From the NCBI GenBank assembly GCA_017400415.1, contig JAFPTE010000166.1:1-5982 (forward strand): 5,982 nt of DNA. The letters run 5' to 3'. Source of the stretch: Oscillospiraceae bacterium (lineage in GTDB: Bacteria > Bacillota > Clostridia > Oscillospirales > Oscillospiraceae). The translations under genes and the position numbers were made by a program. How positions within the stretch are numbered: the first letter of the stretch is position 1; each line of letters starts with the position of its first letter. Shown here piece after piece: positions 1-5,694 of the stretch. The notes beneath the pieces are model-generated. The model saw nothing but the letters and a program-made list of their open reading frames with translations. It did no database searches and was not told the origin of the DNA.

Positions 1-196
1 CTGCGTTCAGCGGGTGACGGAGAACGCCCGGAAGCAGTACGGGGACCTGCCGGTGCTGTTCTCCGGCGGCGTGGCCTCCAACAGCCTGCTGCGGCAGCTG
101 ACAGCCGGGGGCATCTTTGCGGAGCCCCGGTATTCCACCGACAACGCCATGGGCTGCGCCATTCTGACCATGAGGGCGGTGAAGGCCCATGGCTGA
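1..196 (+). CDS. TsaD/Kae1-like (peptidase M22 family) protein, C-terminal fragment
   Basis: Only the last 64 codons are present; the reading frame starts at base 2 and ends with TGA at 194-196. The fragment carries a glycine-rich FSGGVASN segment followed by a STDNAMGCA segment. These correspond to the GGVAAN and TDNAAM blocks near the C terminus of TsaD/Kae1/YgjD (ASKHA-fold) proteins. True TsaD makes the threonylcarbamoyl-adenosine modification of tRNA in the cytoplasm. Clostridia often carry an additional TsaD-like paralogue, labelled peptidase M22 or O-sialoglycoprotein endopeptidase, directly upstream of xseA, and this context suggests that paralogue rather than TsaD itself. The stop codon lies 8 bases inside xseA, so the two genes are probably co-transcribed and translationally coupled. 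The N-terminal metal-binding region is outside the window, so activity cannot be judged. Confidence 0.75.
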   Translation, partial: CVQRVTENARKQYGDLPVLFSGGVASNSLLRQLTAGGIFAEPRYSTDNAMGCAILTMRAVKAHG

Positions 197-1421
197 GAGA
201 CAGATCATGACCGTGACCCAACTCAACGAGTATATAAAGGGGCTTTTGGATTCCGACGGCCTGCTTTACTCCGTGGCCGTCACCGGCGAGCTTTCAAACT
301 ATAAGGTGTACCCGTCCGGGCACCACTATTTTACCGTCAAGGATGAGAATTCCGCCCTCCGCTGCGTAATGTTCAAGGGCAATGCCATGCAGCTGCGCTT
401 CCGGCCGGAGAGCGGAATGAAGGTCATTGCCGCCGGGCGGGTCTCCGTCTTCACCCGTGACGGGGCCTATCAGCTCTACGTAACAAGCCTGACCCCGGCC
501 GGAGTAGGAGATTTGGCGGTGGCCTTTGAGCAGCTCAAGGAGAAGCTGAATAAGGAGGGCCTCTTCGCCCGGGAGCACAAGAAGCCCATTCCCCGTTACC
601 CCATGCGCATCGGGGTCATCACCAGCTCCGCCGGGGCCGCAGTCCACGATATAATCCGGGTGCTGCGGAAGCGCTGGCCCCTGGGAAAGATTATCCTGCT
701 GCCTGTCCGGGTACAGGGGGCGGAGGCGCCTCCGGAGATCGTGGGTGCCATACGCTACGCCGACCGGCACCAGGTGGCGGACGTGCTCATTGTGGGCCGG
801 GGCGGCGGCAGTATTGAGGACCTGTGGTGCTTCAATGACGAGCGGGTTGCCCGGGCCATCTATGACTGCTCCATACCGGTCATCTCCGCCGTTGGCCACG
901 AGCCAGACGTGACGATTTCGGACTTCGTGGCGGACCTGCGGGCGGCCACGCCCTCAAACGGCGCCGAGCTCTGCGCCCCGGACCGGGCTGAGCTTCTGGA
1001 GTATCTGGACTCCGCCGGGGAGCGGTGCTGGACGGCGGTTATGGGCTATATCTCCCACGGCCGCCAGATTCTTAAGTCATTCAGCGAGAAGCGGGTGCTT
1101 CGGGACCCGAAGAATTACGTGGAGGATAAGAAGCTCCGGCTGGATTCCCTCCGCAGCCGCCTGGAAAACGCCGCCGCCCTGGCCTACAGCCGCAGCGCAA
1201 GGCGGTTTGAGGTCTGCGCCGGCAGGCTGGACGCTCTGAGTCCCCTTAAGGTGCTGAGCCGGGGCTACGCCATCGCCATGACGCCGGAGGGCAGGGCTGT
1301 GAAGAGCGGAAGGGACGTGAATACCGGTGAACGCATCAGCGTGCGGCTTATGCGTGACAGCCTTGTGTGCACCGTGGATGAGATTATGGAGGCAAAAGAT
1401 GAAAGAGAACCTGAGCTTTGA
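189..1421 (+). CDS. xseA: Exodeoxyribonuclease VII large subunit
   Basis: XseA is the catalytic subunit of exonuclease VII, which degrades single-stranded DNA from both ends and works in the cytoplasm with several copies of XseB. The 410-residue product has an N-terminal OB-fold (about 8-105, including GELSNYK and HHYFTVKDE). A catalytic core begins near residue 134 (IGVITSSAGAAVHDI), contains GRGGGSIEDLW (203-213) and SAVGHEPD (233-240, with His237 and Asp240), and continues into DFVADLRAATPS. A charged, probably helical region (about 265-345) follows, then the C-terminal SPLKVLSRGYAI block (351-362). The length is normal for Firmicutes. The chosen start, ATG 189, has a purine-rich GAGGGCGG about 9 bases upstream and overlaps the preceding gene by 8 bases. 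An in-frame ATG at 207 is a possible alternative. The 3' end overlaps xseB by 23 bases. Confidence 0.96.
   Translation: MAERQIMTVTQLNEYIKGLLDSDGLLYSVAVTGELSNYKVYPSGHHYFTVKDENSALRCVMFKGNAMQLRFRPESGMKVIAAGRVSVFTRDGAYQLYVTSLTPAGVGDLAVAFEQLKEKLNKEGLFAREHKKPIPRYPMRIGVITSSAGAAVHDIIRVLRKRWPLGKIILLPVRVQGAEAPPEIVGAIRYADRHQVADVLIVGRGGGSIEDLWCFNDERVARAIYDCSIPVISAVGHEPDVTISDFVADLRAATPSNGAELCAPDRAELLEYLDSAGERCWTAVMGYISHGRQILKSFSEKRVLRDPKNYVEDKKLRLDSLRSRLENAAALAYSRSARRFEVCAGRLDALSPLKVLSRGYAIAMTPEGRAVKSGRDVNTGERISVRLMRDSLVCTVDEIMEAKDEREPEL
1388..1392 (+). promoter_or_regulatory. Strong ribosome binding site fixing the xseB start
   Basis: A perfect GGAGG lies six bases before ATG 1399, inside the 3' end of xseA. 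It settles the xseB start: the open frame extends further upstream, but the additional 24 residues are an out-of-frame reading of xseA and do not resemble XseB. Confidence 0.85.
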
Positions 1422-1632
1422 AGAGCAGATGCAGCGCATTGAGGAGATAGTCCGAACTCTGGAAAAGGGGGATAAGCCTCTGGAGGAGGCCCTTGCCCTG
1501 TTTGAGGAGGGCACCGGCCTTATCCGCTCCGCCTCCGGGCTTCTGGAGGAGGCAGAGCAGAAGATCGTCAAGCTCCGGAAGGGAGCGGACGGCGAGCCCG
1601 TGGAGGAGAAGTTTGACACGGTGGTAGAGTGA
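1399..1632 (+). CDS. xseB: Exodeoxyribonuclease VII small subunit
   Basis: XseB is the small regulatory subunit that binds along the helical region of XseA and is needed for active exonuclease VII. The product is 77 residues, within the usual 60-85. It shows the family pattern: NLSFEEQMQRIEEIVRTLE (about 4-22), then KPLEEALALFEEG (29-41), then a second amphipathic helix with LLEEAEQKIVKL (about 50-61), and an acidic tail. This is a helical hairpin with no enzymatic motif, as expected. The start is ATG 1399, supported by GGAGG six bases upstream. The gene overlaps xseA by 23 bases, and its TGA (1630-1632) shares its last base with the ispA ATG. That order suggests coordinated translation of xseA, xseB and ispA. 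I am confident from both sequence pattern and position. Confidence 0.95.
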   Translation: MKENLSFEEQMQRIEEIVRTLEKGDKPLEEALALFEEGTGLIRSASGLLEEAEQKIVKLRKGADGEPVEEKFDTVVE

Positions 1633-2528
1633 TGGATTACGCTCATGAGTATGCGGCCGCCAAGGCCCTGGTGGAGGAGAGGCTGAACGGGCTTTTCCGT
1701 GAGAAGGGCCTGGAGGAGGCCATGCGCTACAGCCTTCTTGCAGGGGGCAAGCGGGTCCGGCCCGTGCTGGCCCTGAAATTCTGCCAGGCCTGCGGGGCCC
1801 CTATGGAGGCGGCCCTGGATTTCGCCTGCGCCGTGGAGCTTATCCACACCTATTCGCTGATTCACGACGATCTGCCCGGCATGGATAACGACGATTTCCG
1901 CCGGGGCAGACCCACAAACCACAGAGTCTTCGGAGAGAGCACCGCCATCATCGCCGGTGACGCCCTCCAGTCCGCCGCCTTCGGCCTTATTGCCGAGGCA
2001 GGGAGGAATGTGGCTCCGGGGCGCCTTGGGGCGGTCACGGAGGCCGTGAGAGTCCTGGCCGAGGCTGCCGGCGAGAGGGGCATGTGCCTGGGCCAGTTCC
2101 GTGACACCACAGTGCCGGAGTCTGAGCGCAATGAAGCGGTGCTTACCGACATAAACCGCCGGAAGACCGGCGCCCTTATAAAGGCCGCCTGCCTGCTGGG
2201 CATCCTGGGGGCGAAGACCGTCAAAGACGTGCCGGAAGGGGCCTGGGAGGCTGCGGAGGAGTACGCAGAGAACGTGGGCCTTGCCTTCCAGATAGAGGAT
2301 GACCTGCTGGACGTAATCTCCACCCGGGAGGCTCTGGGCAAGGATATCGGCTCCGATTCCGCCCTGGGCAAGGTCACCTACATGACCCTGCTGGGGGAGG
2401 AGGGCTGCCGCCGTGAAATTGAAAAATGCACCCTCCGGGCCGTTGAGGCCCTGGAAAAGGGCCCGTTTTCCGGCGAAAAAGCCTTTTTAATCGAACTTTC
2501 TTCAAAATTAGCCCAAAGAAACTATTGA
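1632..2528 (+). CDS. ispA: Farnesyl/geranyl diphosphate synthase (trans-prenyltransferase)
   Basis: This enzyme condenses isopentenyl diphosphate with dimethylallyl or geranyl diphosphate to make farnesyl diphosphate, the precursor of undecaprenyl lipid carrier and quinone side chains. The 298-residue protein has GGKRVRP (38-44, diphosphate binding), the first aspartate-rich motif DDLPGMD (79-85) followed by RRGRPTNH, MCLGQFRD (151-158), RRKTGALIKAA (176-186), and the second aspartate-rich motif in FQIEDDLLDV (219-228). Near residues 74-78 the YSLIH sequence before the first motif matches short-chain bacterial synthases of the IspA type, so C15 is the likeliest product; chain length is inferred. 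The usual His in the HxxKT block is Asn175 here. The start is ATG 1632, in a TGATG overlap with xseB; GTG 1629 would add one residue. The stop codon lies inside the promoter proposed for the downstream OLE RNA. Confidence 0.94.
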   Translation: MDYAHEYAAAKALVEERLNGLFREKGLEEAMRYSLLAGGKRVRPVLALKFCQACGAPMEAALDFACAVELIHTYSLIHDDLPGMDNDDFRRGRPTNHRVFGESTAIIAGDALQSAAFGLIAEAGRNVAPGRLGAVTEAVRVLAEAAGERGMCLGQFRDTTVPESERNEAVLTDINRRKTGALIKAACLLGILGAKTVKDVPEGAWEAAEEYAENVGLAFQIEDDLLDVISTREALGKDIGSDSALGKVTYMTLLGEEGCRREIEKCTLRAVEALEKGPFSGEKAFLIELSSKLAQRNY

Positions 2529-2553
2529 AAAATGCATAAAGAACGTATATAAT
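2525..2553 (+). promoter_or_regulatory. Sigma-A type promoter for OLE RNA, overlapping the ispA stop
   Basis: A -35 box TTGAAA (2525-2530, one mismatch to TTGACA) and a perfect -10 box TATAAT (2548-2553) are separated by exactly 17 bases. The surrounding 2485-2560 stretch is AT-rich in an otherwise GC-rich window. Transcription would start at about 2559-2562, the very base where the closing helix of OLE RNA begins (2562). The -35 box includes the ispA TGA (2526-2528). The match in spacing, sequence and start position makes a dedicated promoter likely, though read-through from ispA is also possible because no terminator precedes it. Confidence 0.8.
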
Positions 2554-2589
2554 GAATAATTGCGACGGCGCAGTATCCTTAGTCGGAAC

Positions 2590-2630
2590 TGCCATCTCCA
2601 AGGAAGGGCCTAAAAATCCTTTGAAGGGCA
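2590..2630 (+). other. OLE RNA 5' hairpin element
   Basis: TGCC 2590-2593 pairs with GGCA 2627-2630, and inside it AAGGA 2600-2604 pairs with TCCTT 2617-2621 around a 12-nt purine-rich loop. The helices are short and were found by eye; covariation across OLE homologues would be needed to establish them. Confidence 0.5.
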
Positions 2631-2690
2631 TATCTATGAAGCCTCTTGTGCTTGCTTGGAACGCCCAGTTCCGGGCGGGTGCTGGAGGGA

Positions 2691-2762
2691 GGTCGTTTTG
2701 GCGAGCCCGCCAAATGAGCCTGCATCTGTAGGGCGGCTCCGAATGGCATTGGAGTTGCGACC
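2691..2762 (+). other. OLE RNA branched domain with a perfect 7-bp hairpin
   Basis: GGTCG 2691-2695 pairs with CGACC 2758-2762 and closes a junction. Within it, TTTGGCG 2697-2703 pairs perfectly with CGCCAAA 2708-2714 around the 4-nt loop AGCC. A second arm is either CTCCGA 2737-2742 with TTGGAG 2749-2754 (one G-U pair) or GAGCC 2716-2720 with GGCTC 2735-2739. These two overlap and cannot both form. The 7-bp hairpin is the most secure local structure in this part of the RNA. Confidence 0.6.
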
Positions 2763-2936
2763 CTGCCGGTGTGGAGACCCGACTCTGTGGAAGGACGTAC
2801 TCCCTTGAGGTAAACGATCCTCCTACGGACCGGGGATGAACCTGTATTGCGGTGCGTTTTAACGGGCAATTATACCAAGTGCTGTGTGCAGTGTAGCCTG
2901 CCTTGAGTGGGATCTGCGGATGGAAGAGCTAAGTGT

Positions 2937-2949
2937 GCCGGACTCCGGC
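2937..2949 (+). other. OLE RNA short GC hairpin
   Basis: GCCGG 2937-2941 pairs with CCGGC 2945-2949 around a 3-nt loop (ACT). It is perfect but only 5 bp long; it is listed as part of the OLE RNA fold and has no following T-run, so it is not a terminator. Confidence 0.45.
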
Positions 2950-3044
2950 CAGAGAAAGGCGCAATATCTTCCTGAAATATTTCCTGCAAAAGAGGCTAAA
3001 GGGATGGTTTGCTTCGCCGTGGAAAACACCTAGGCTGTTGCGTT

Positions 3045-3164
3045 AACCGCAGGAGCGCAGGGGATTGCAGTGCGTGCTCAGTGGCCATCGGGTAGCGGTT
3101 CCGGCGACGGACCGAGCGAGACCTCAAAGGGAAACCGCCCTCTCGGCAACGGGGGGTGGTCTCG
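3045..3164 (+). other. OLE RNA 3' domain: stacked helices with a GNRA-type loop
   Basis: Three elements follow in series. AACCGC 3045-3050 pairs perfectly with GCGGTT 3095-3100, enclosing a smaller hairpin (GAGC 3053-3056 with GCTC 3076-3079, then GCA 3057-3059 with TGC 3071-3073 past a 2-nt bulge). Immediately after, CCG 3101-3103 pairs with CGG 3108-3110 around a GCGA tetraloop of the GNRA class. Then CGAGACC 3117-3123 pairs perfectly with GGTCTCG 3158-3164, enclosing ACC/CCC (3134-3140) against GGG/GGT (3151-3157) with a G-G mismatch. The adjacency of the first two suggests coaxial stacking; this is inference from the primary sequence. Confidence 0.6.
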
Positions 3165-3245
3165 GGGGAAAGCCAACCCGACCTATGCCGTAAGATTTAC
3201 CCTGTGCTCTGCCGTCGCTTTACTATCTTTCGAGAGAACGGAAAA

Positions 3246-3797
3246 ATGAAAAACAGTTCAGATATCCATTGGATAATCAGAATAACCCTTATAAGCATAG
3301 TCACATCCATGCTCTTCTCCCTGGTGTCCTCCCAGGTCATGAGCGGAGCGGGCTATATCCTGGCCTTCGCCCTCCTTATGGTGTTTATCCTGGCGGGCAT
3401 AGTGTTTGATATGCTGGGCGTCGCCGTAACCAGCGCCGATGAGGTGCCCTTTCACTCCATGGCCTCCCACCGGGAGCACGGGGCAAGGGAGGCCATCGGC
3501 CTTCTGAAAAACAGCGAGAAGGTCGCCAGCATCTGCAACGACGTTGTGGGCGATATCTCCGGCATCGTCTCCGGCGCCACCGCCGCCGCCATAGCGGGAA
3601 ATCTGACCCGGGACCTGTCCGTCAGCGCCGTGGTGACCCAGCTTCTGTGCACCGGGCTCGTGGCGGGCCTCACCATCGGCGGCAAGGCCTTCGGCAAGAG
3701 CATCGCCATTTCCTCAGATACCAGAATCGTTCTTATGGCCGGAAGGGTAATCGCTTTCTTCACCGGAAGCGGACGTAATAAGAAAAAGGGCAGGTAA
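3246..3797 (+). CDS. oapA: OLE-associated membrane protein OapA
   Basis: OapA is the integral membrane protein that binds OLE RNA, apparently as a multimer, and holds it at the cell membrane. The 183-residue product has four hydrophobic stretches: about 9-28, 36-62, 100-118 and 124-146. Between the second and third lies a polar segment (about 63-98) with DEVPFHSM, HREHGAREAIGLLKNSEKV and then ND-VVGD. The last gives a DxxxD motif (Asp99, Asp103), a motif reported as functionally critical in H. halodurans OapA. This segment also resembles the DUF21 membrane domain of CNNM/CorB-CorC magnesium transporters, in my reading. The C terminus is strongly basic (GRNKKKGR), suited to RNA or the membrane inner face. 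ATG 3246 is preferred: an open frame continues upstream to GTG 3156, but those 30 codons lie mostly within OLE RNA helices. The ribosome binding site is weak (GAGAG about nine bases upstream). dxs begins four bases after the stop. Confidence 0.9.
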   Translation: MKNSSDIHWIIRITLISIVTSMLFSLVSSQVMSGAGYILAFALLMVFILAGIVFDMLGVAVTSADEVPFHSMASHREHGAREAIGLLKNSEKVASICNDVVGDISGIVSGATAAAIAGNLTRDLSVSAVVTQLLCTGLVAGLTIGGKAFGKSIAISSDTRIVLMAGRVIAFFTGSGRNKKKGR

Positions 3798-3801
3798 AGC
3801 C

Positions 3802-5694
3802 GTGAGCCTACTGGAAAACATAAACTCCCCCTGGGACGTAAAGGACCTGCCGGAGGAGGATTTGCCCGGGCTCTGTACTGAGCTGCGGGAATTCATAGTG
3901 GACGCTGTCAGCAAGAACGGCGGCCACCTGAGCTCCAACCTGGGAGTTGTGGAGATAACCGTTGCTCTGCACCGGGTCTTCGATATCTCCAGGGACAGAC
4001 TGGTGTTCGACGTGGGGCACCAGAGCTATACCCATAAGATACTTACAGGCCGCCGTGAAGCCTTCGGAACTCTGAGGCAGTACGGGGGCCTTGCGGGCTT
4101 TCCCAAGCCCTCCGAGAGCATAGACGACGCCGCCATAGCCGGTCACGCCTCCGTGGCCATCTCCCAGGCTCTGGGCATGGCCCGGGCCAGGACCATCCGA
4201 GGGGAGGATTACAGCGTCATAGCCCTTCTGGGCGACGGCTCCCTCACCGGCGGCACGGCCTACGAGGCCCTGTCCGACGCCGGAGACAGCGGCGAGCCGC
4301 TGATCGTGGTGCTGAATGACAACGGCATGAGCATCGCAAAGAACGTGGGCGGCGTGGCCCGGTATCTGACCCGGCTGCGCATTCGCCGGGGCTACCGCTC
4401 CTTCAAGGCCGCCTACCGGAAGGTGCTGAACTTCATCCCCGGCGGCAAGTTCATCTACCGCCTGACCCACAATATAAAAGAGTCCATCAAACGCAGCCTT
4501 CTGGGCAACGAGATGTTTGAGGATATGGGCTTTTCCTACCTGGGGCCGGTGGACGGCCACGACATAAAGGAGCTGACCCTGGCCTTTGAGGCCGCCCGGG
4601 ACCTTAAGCGCCCGGTGGTTCTTCACTGCATCACCAAAAAGGGCAAGGGCTATCCCCCGGCGGAGGAGAAGCCGGAGCTTTACCACGGCGTGGGCCCCTT
4701 CGATAAGGCCCAGGGCGTCAGCGAGACCCCCAGGGAGTCCTTTGCCTCCGTCTTCGGCGATGAGCTCATAAGCCTTGCCGGCGAGCATGAGGAACTTATG
4801 GCCATCACCGCCGCCATGGCGCCGGGCACGGGCCTTTCCGAGTTCGGACGCCGGTTTCCCCAGCGGTTTTTTGATGTGGGCATTGCAGAGGGCCACGCCG
4901 CAGCCATGGCGGCAGGGGCCGCCCACCAGGGCATGCGCCCGGTGCTGGCGGTGTACTCCACCTTCCTGCAGCGCTCCTACGATATGCTCCTCCACGATAT
5001 AGGCATCACCGGGGAGAGAGTCATTCTGGCCGTGGACAAGGCGGGCCTTGTGGGAGAGGACGGGGAGACCCATCACGGCGCCTTTGACGTGAGCTATCTG
5101 CGCAGTGTACCGGGCATGAAGGTCTATTCTCCCGCCTCCTTTGCGGAGCTGCGGGATATGCTGCGGGCGGCCCTTGACCATACGGGCCCTGCTGCCATCC
5201 GTTACCCAAAGGGCGGCCAGGGGGAATATACCCAGGGAGGCGCCGAGCCTGTCCGGGTCCTGCGCCGGGGCGAGCACATAACGGTTGTGACCTACGGCAT
5301 AAGCATAAACGACGTGCTCTCCGCCGCCGACCGGCTGGAGGCCCAGGGGGTCAGCTGCGAGGTAATTAAGCTGGGGGTCATAAAGCCCCTGGAAACGGCC
5401 GAGATATTTGAGTCCGTCCGGAAGACCGGCCGCCTTATGGTGGTGGAGGAGTGCACGCCCTACGGCTCTGTGGGCCGTGAGCTGGCCGCAGGCCTCACGG
5501 AGGCGGGGCTCAGTCCCCGGCGGCTGGTGCTCCGAAATCTGGGCGACAGCTACGTGACCCACGGCGCCGTCTCCGCTCTCAGAAGGGAGCGCCGGCTGGA
5601 CGCCGACAGCATTTTTGAGGATATTTTGGAGGCAGTGCCTCCCAGAATACTGGAGAGGGGCAAGAAACAGGCAGATGGCGAAGAAACGACTTGA
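3802..5694 (+). CDS. dxs: 1-deoxy-D-xylulose-5-phosphate synthase
   Basis: Dxs joins pyruvate and glyceraldehyde-3-phosphate, using thiamine diphosphate and magnesium, in the first and controlling step of the MEP isoprenoid pathway; its product also feeds thiamine and pyridoxal synthesis in many bacteria. The 630-residue length is typical. Visible are GHLSSNLGVVE (41-51, with His42), FDVGHQSYTHKILTG (69-83), the thiamine-diphosphate motif from GDGSLTGG (144-151) to LNDNGMSI (171-178), GPVDGHD (248-254), His295, and FDVGIAEGHA (357-366, catalytic Glu363). The phosphate-binding and active-site DKAGLVGEDGETHHGAFD follows (412-429, with Asp420 and His424), then RYPKG (467-471), and a transketolase C-terminal domain from about 490. 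Two usual Arg positions are Lys (413 and 470). The start is GTG 3802 with AGG 7 bases upstream, four bases after oapA. The 3' end overlaps tlyA by 20 bases. Co-transcription with oapA is likely. Confidence 0.97.
   Translation: MSLLENINSPWDVKDLPEEDLPGLCTELREFIVDAVSKNGGHLSSNLGVVEITVALHRVFDISRDRLVFDVGHQSYTHKILTGRREAFGTLRQYGGLAGFPKPSESIDDAAIAGHASVAISQALGMARARTIRGEDYSVIALLGDGSLTGGTAYEALSDAGDSGEPLIVVLNDNGMSIAKNVGGVARYLTRLRIRRGYRSFKAAYRKVLNFIPGGKFIYRLTHNIKESIKRSLLGNEMFEDMGFSYLGPVDGHDIKELTLAFEAARDLKRPVVLHCITKKGKGYPPAEEKPELYHGVGPFDKAQGVSETPRESFASVFGDELISLAGEHEELMAITAAMAPGTGLSEFGRRFPQRFFDVGIAEGHAAAMAAGAAHQGMRPVLAVYSTFLQRSYDMLLHDIGITGERVILAVDKAGLVGEDGETHHGAFDVSYLRSVPGMKVYSPASFAELRDMLRAALDHTGPAAIRYPKGGQGEYTQGGAEPVRVLRRGEHITVVTYGISINDVLSAADRLEAQGVSCEVIKLGVIKPLETAEIFESVRKTGRLMVVEECTPYGSVGRELAAGLTEAGLSPRRLVLRNLGDSYVTHGAVSALRRERRLDADSIFEDILEAVPPRILERGKKQADGEETT

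Larger units (their letters stand above)
2562..3218 (+). ncRNA. ole: OLE RNA (Ornate, Large, Extremophilic)
   Basis: OLE RNA is a highly structured noncoding RNA of about 600 nt that assembles with OapA into a membrane-associated ribonucleoprotein. In Halalkalibacterium halodurans, loss of the complex causes sensitivity to cold, ethanol and elevated magnesium. Seen here: a roughly 660-base region with no convincing protein gene, lying between ispA and an oapA-like gene with dxs beyond it, the standard ole context. Its ends are joined by a perfect 8-bp helix (GCGACGGC 2562-2569 with GCCGTCGC 3211-3218), extendable by GCA 2570-2572 with TGC 3205-3207 across a bulge. Inside are many perfect hairpins, a branched 5' domain and a GC-rich 3' domain listed separately. 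Base composition and lack of codon structure differ from the flanking genes. The 5' end fits the promoter at 2525-2553. The 3' end is set by the closing helix only; no U-tract terminator follows, so transcription probably runs into oapA and the end may be made by processing. Confidence 0.93.

Noticed and set aside
1077..1922. A 281-codon minus-strand open frame across xseA, xseB and ispA
   Set aside because: It spans three well-supported + strand genes, has no recognised motif, and looks like composition-driven shadow coding.
2472..2488. Terminator-like GGC-loop-GCC followed by TTTTT at the end of ispA
   Set aside because: The stem is only 3 bp and lies within the ispA coding sequence about 40 bases before its stop. 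It is too weak for an intrinsic terminator.
2579..2869. A 96-codon minus-strand open frame in the ispA-oapA gap
   Set aside because: It lies inside the OLE RNA, where perfect internal helices explain the sequence. The product has no recognisable domain.
3104..3110. GCGACGG repeated from the OLE 5' end, possibly competing for the closing strand 3212-3218
   Set aside because: The repeat is explained locally as part of a GCGA-loop hairpin (3101-3110), and the true 5' strand gives a longer, 8-bp match. Competition is possible but unsupported.
2562..3218. Group II intron, T-box, large riboswitch or tmRNA/RNase P as the identity of the structured RNA
   Set aside because: No intron-encoded protein, T-box sequence or terminator switch, no tag-peptide frame, and no hallmark RNase P conserved blocks were seen. 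The ispA / oapA / dxs context and the OapA gene point specifically to OLE.
3156..3245. Upstream extension of oapA to GTG 3156
   Set aside because: The additional 30 codons overlap the strand of a 7-bp OLE helix (3158-3164) and the closing helix (3211-3218), and resemble nothing in a membrane protein. ATG 3246 immediately precedes the hydrophobic N terminus.
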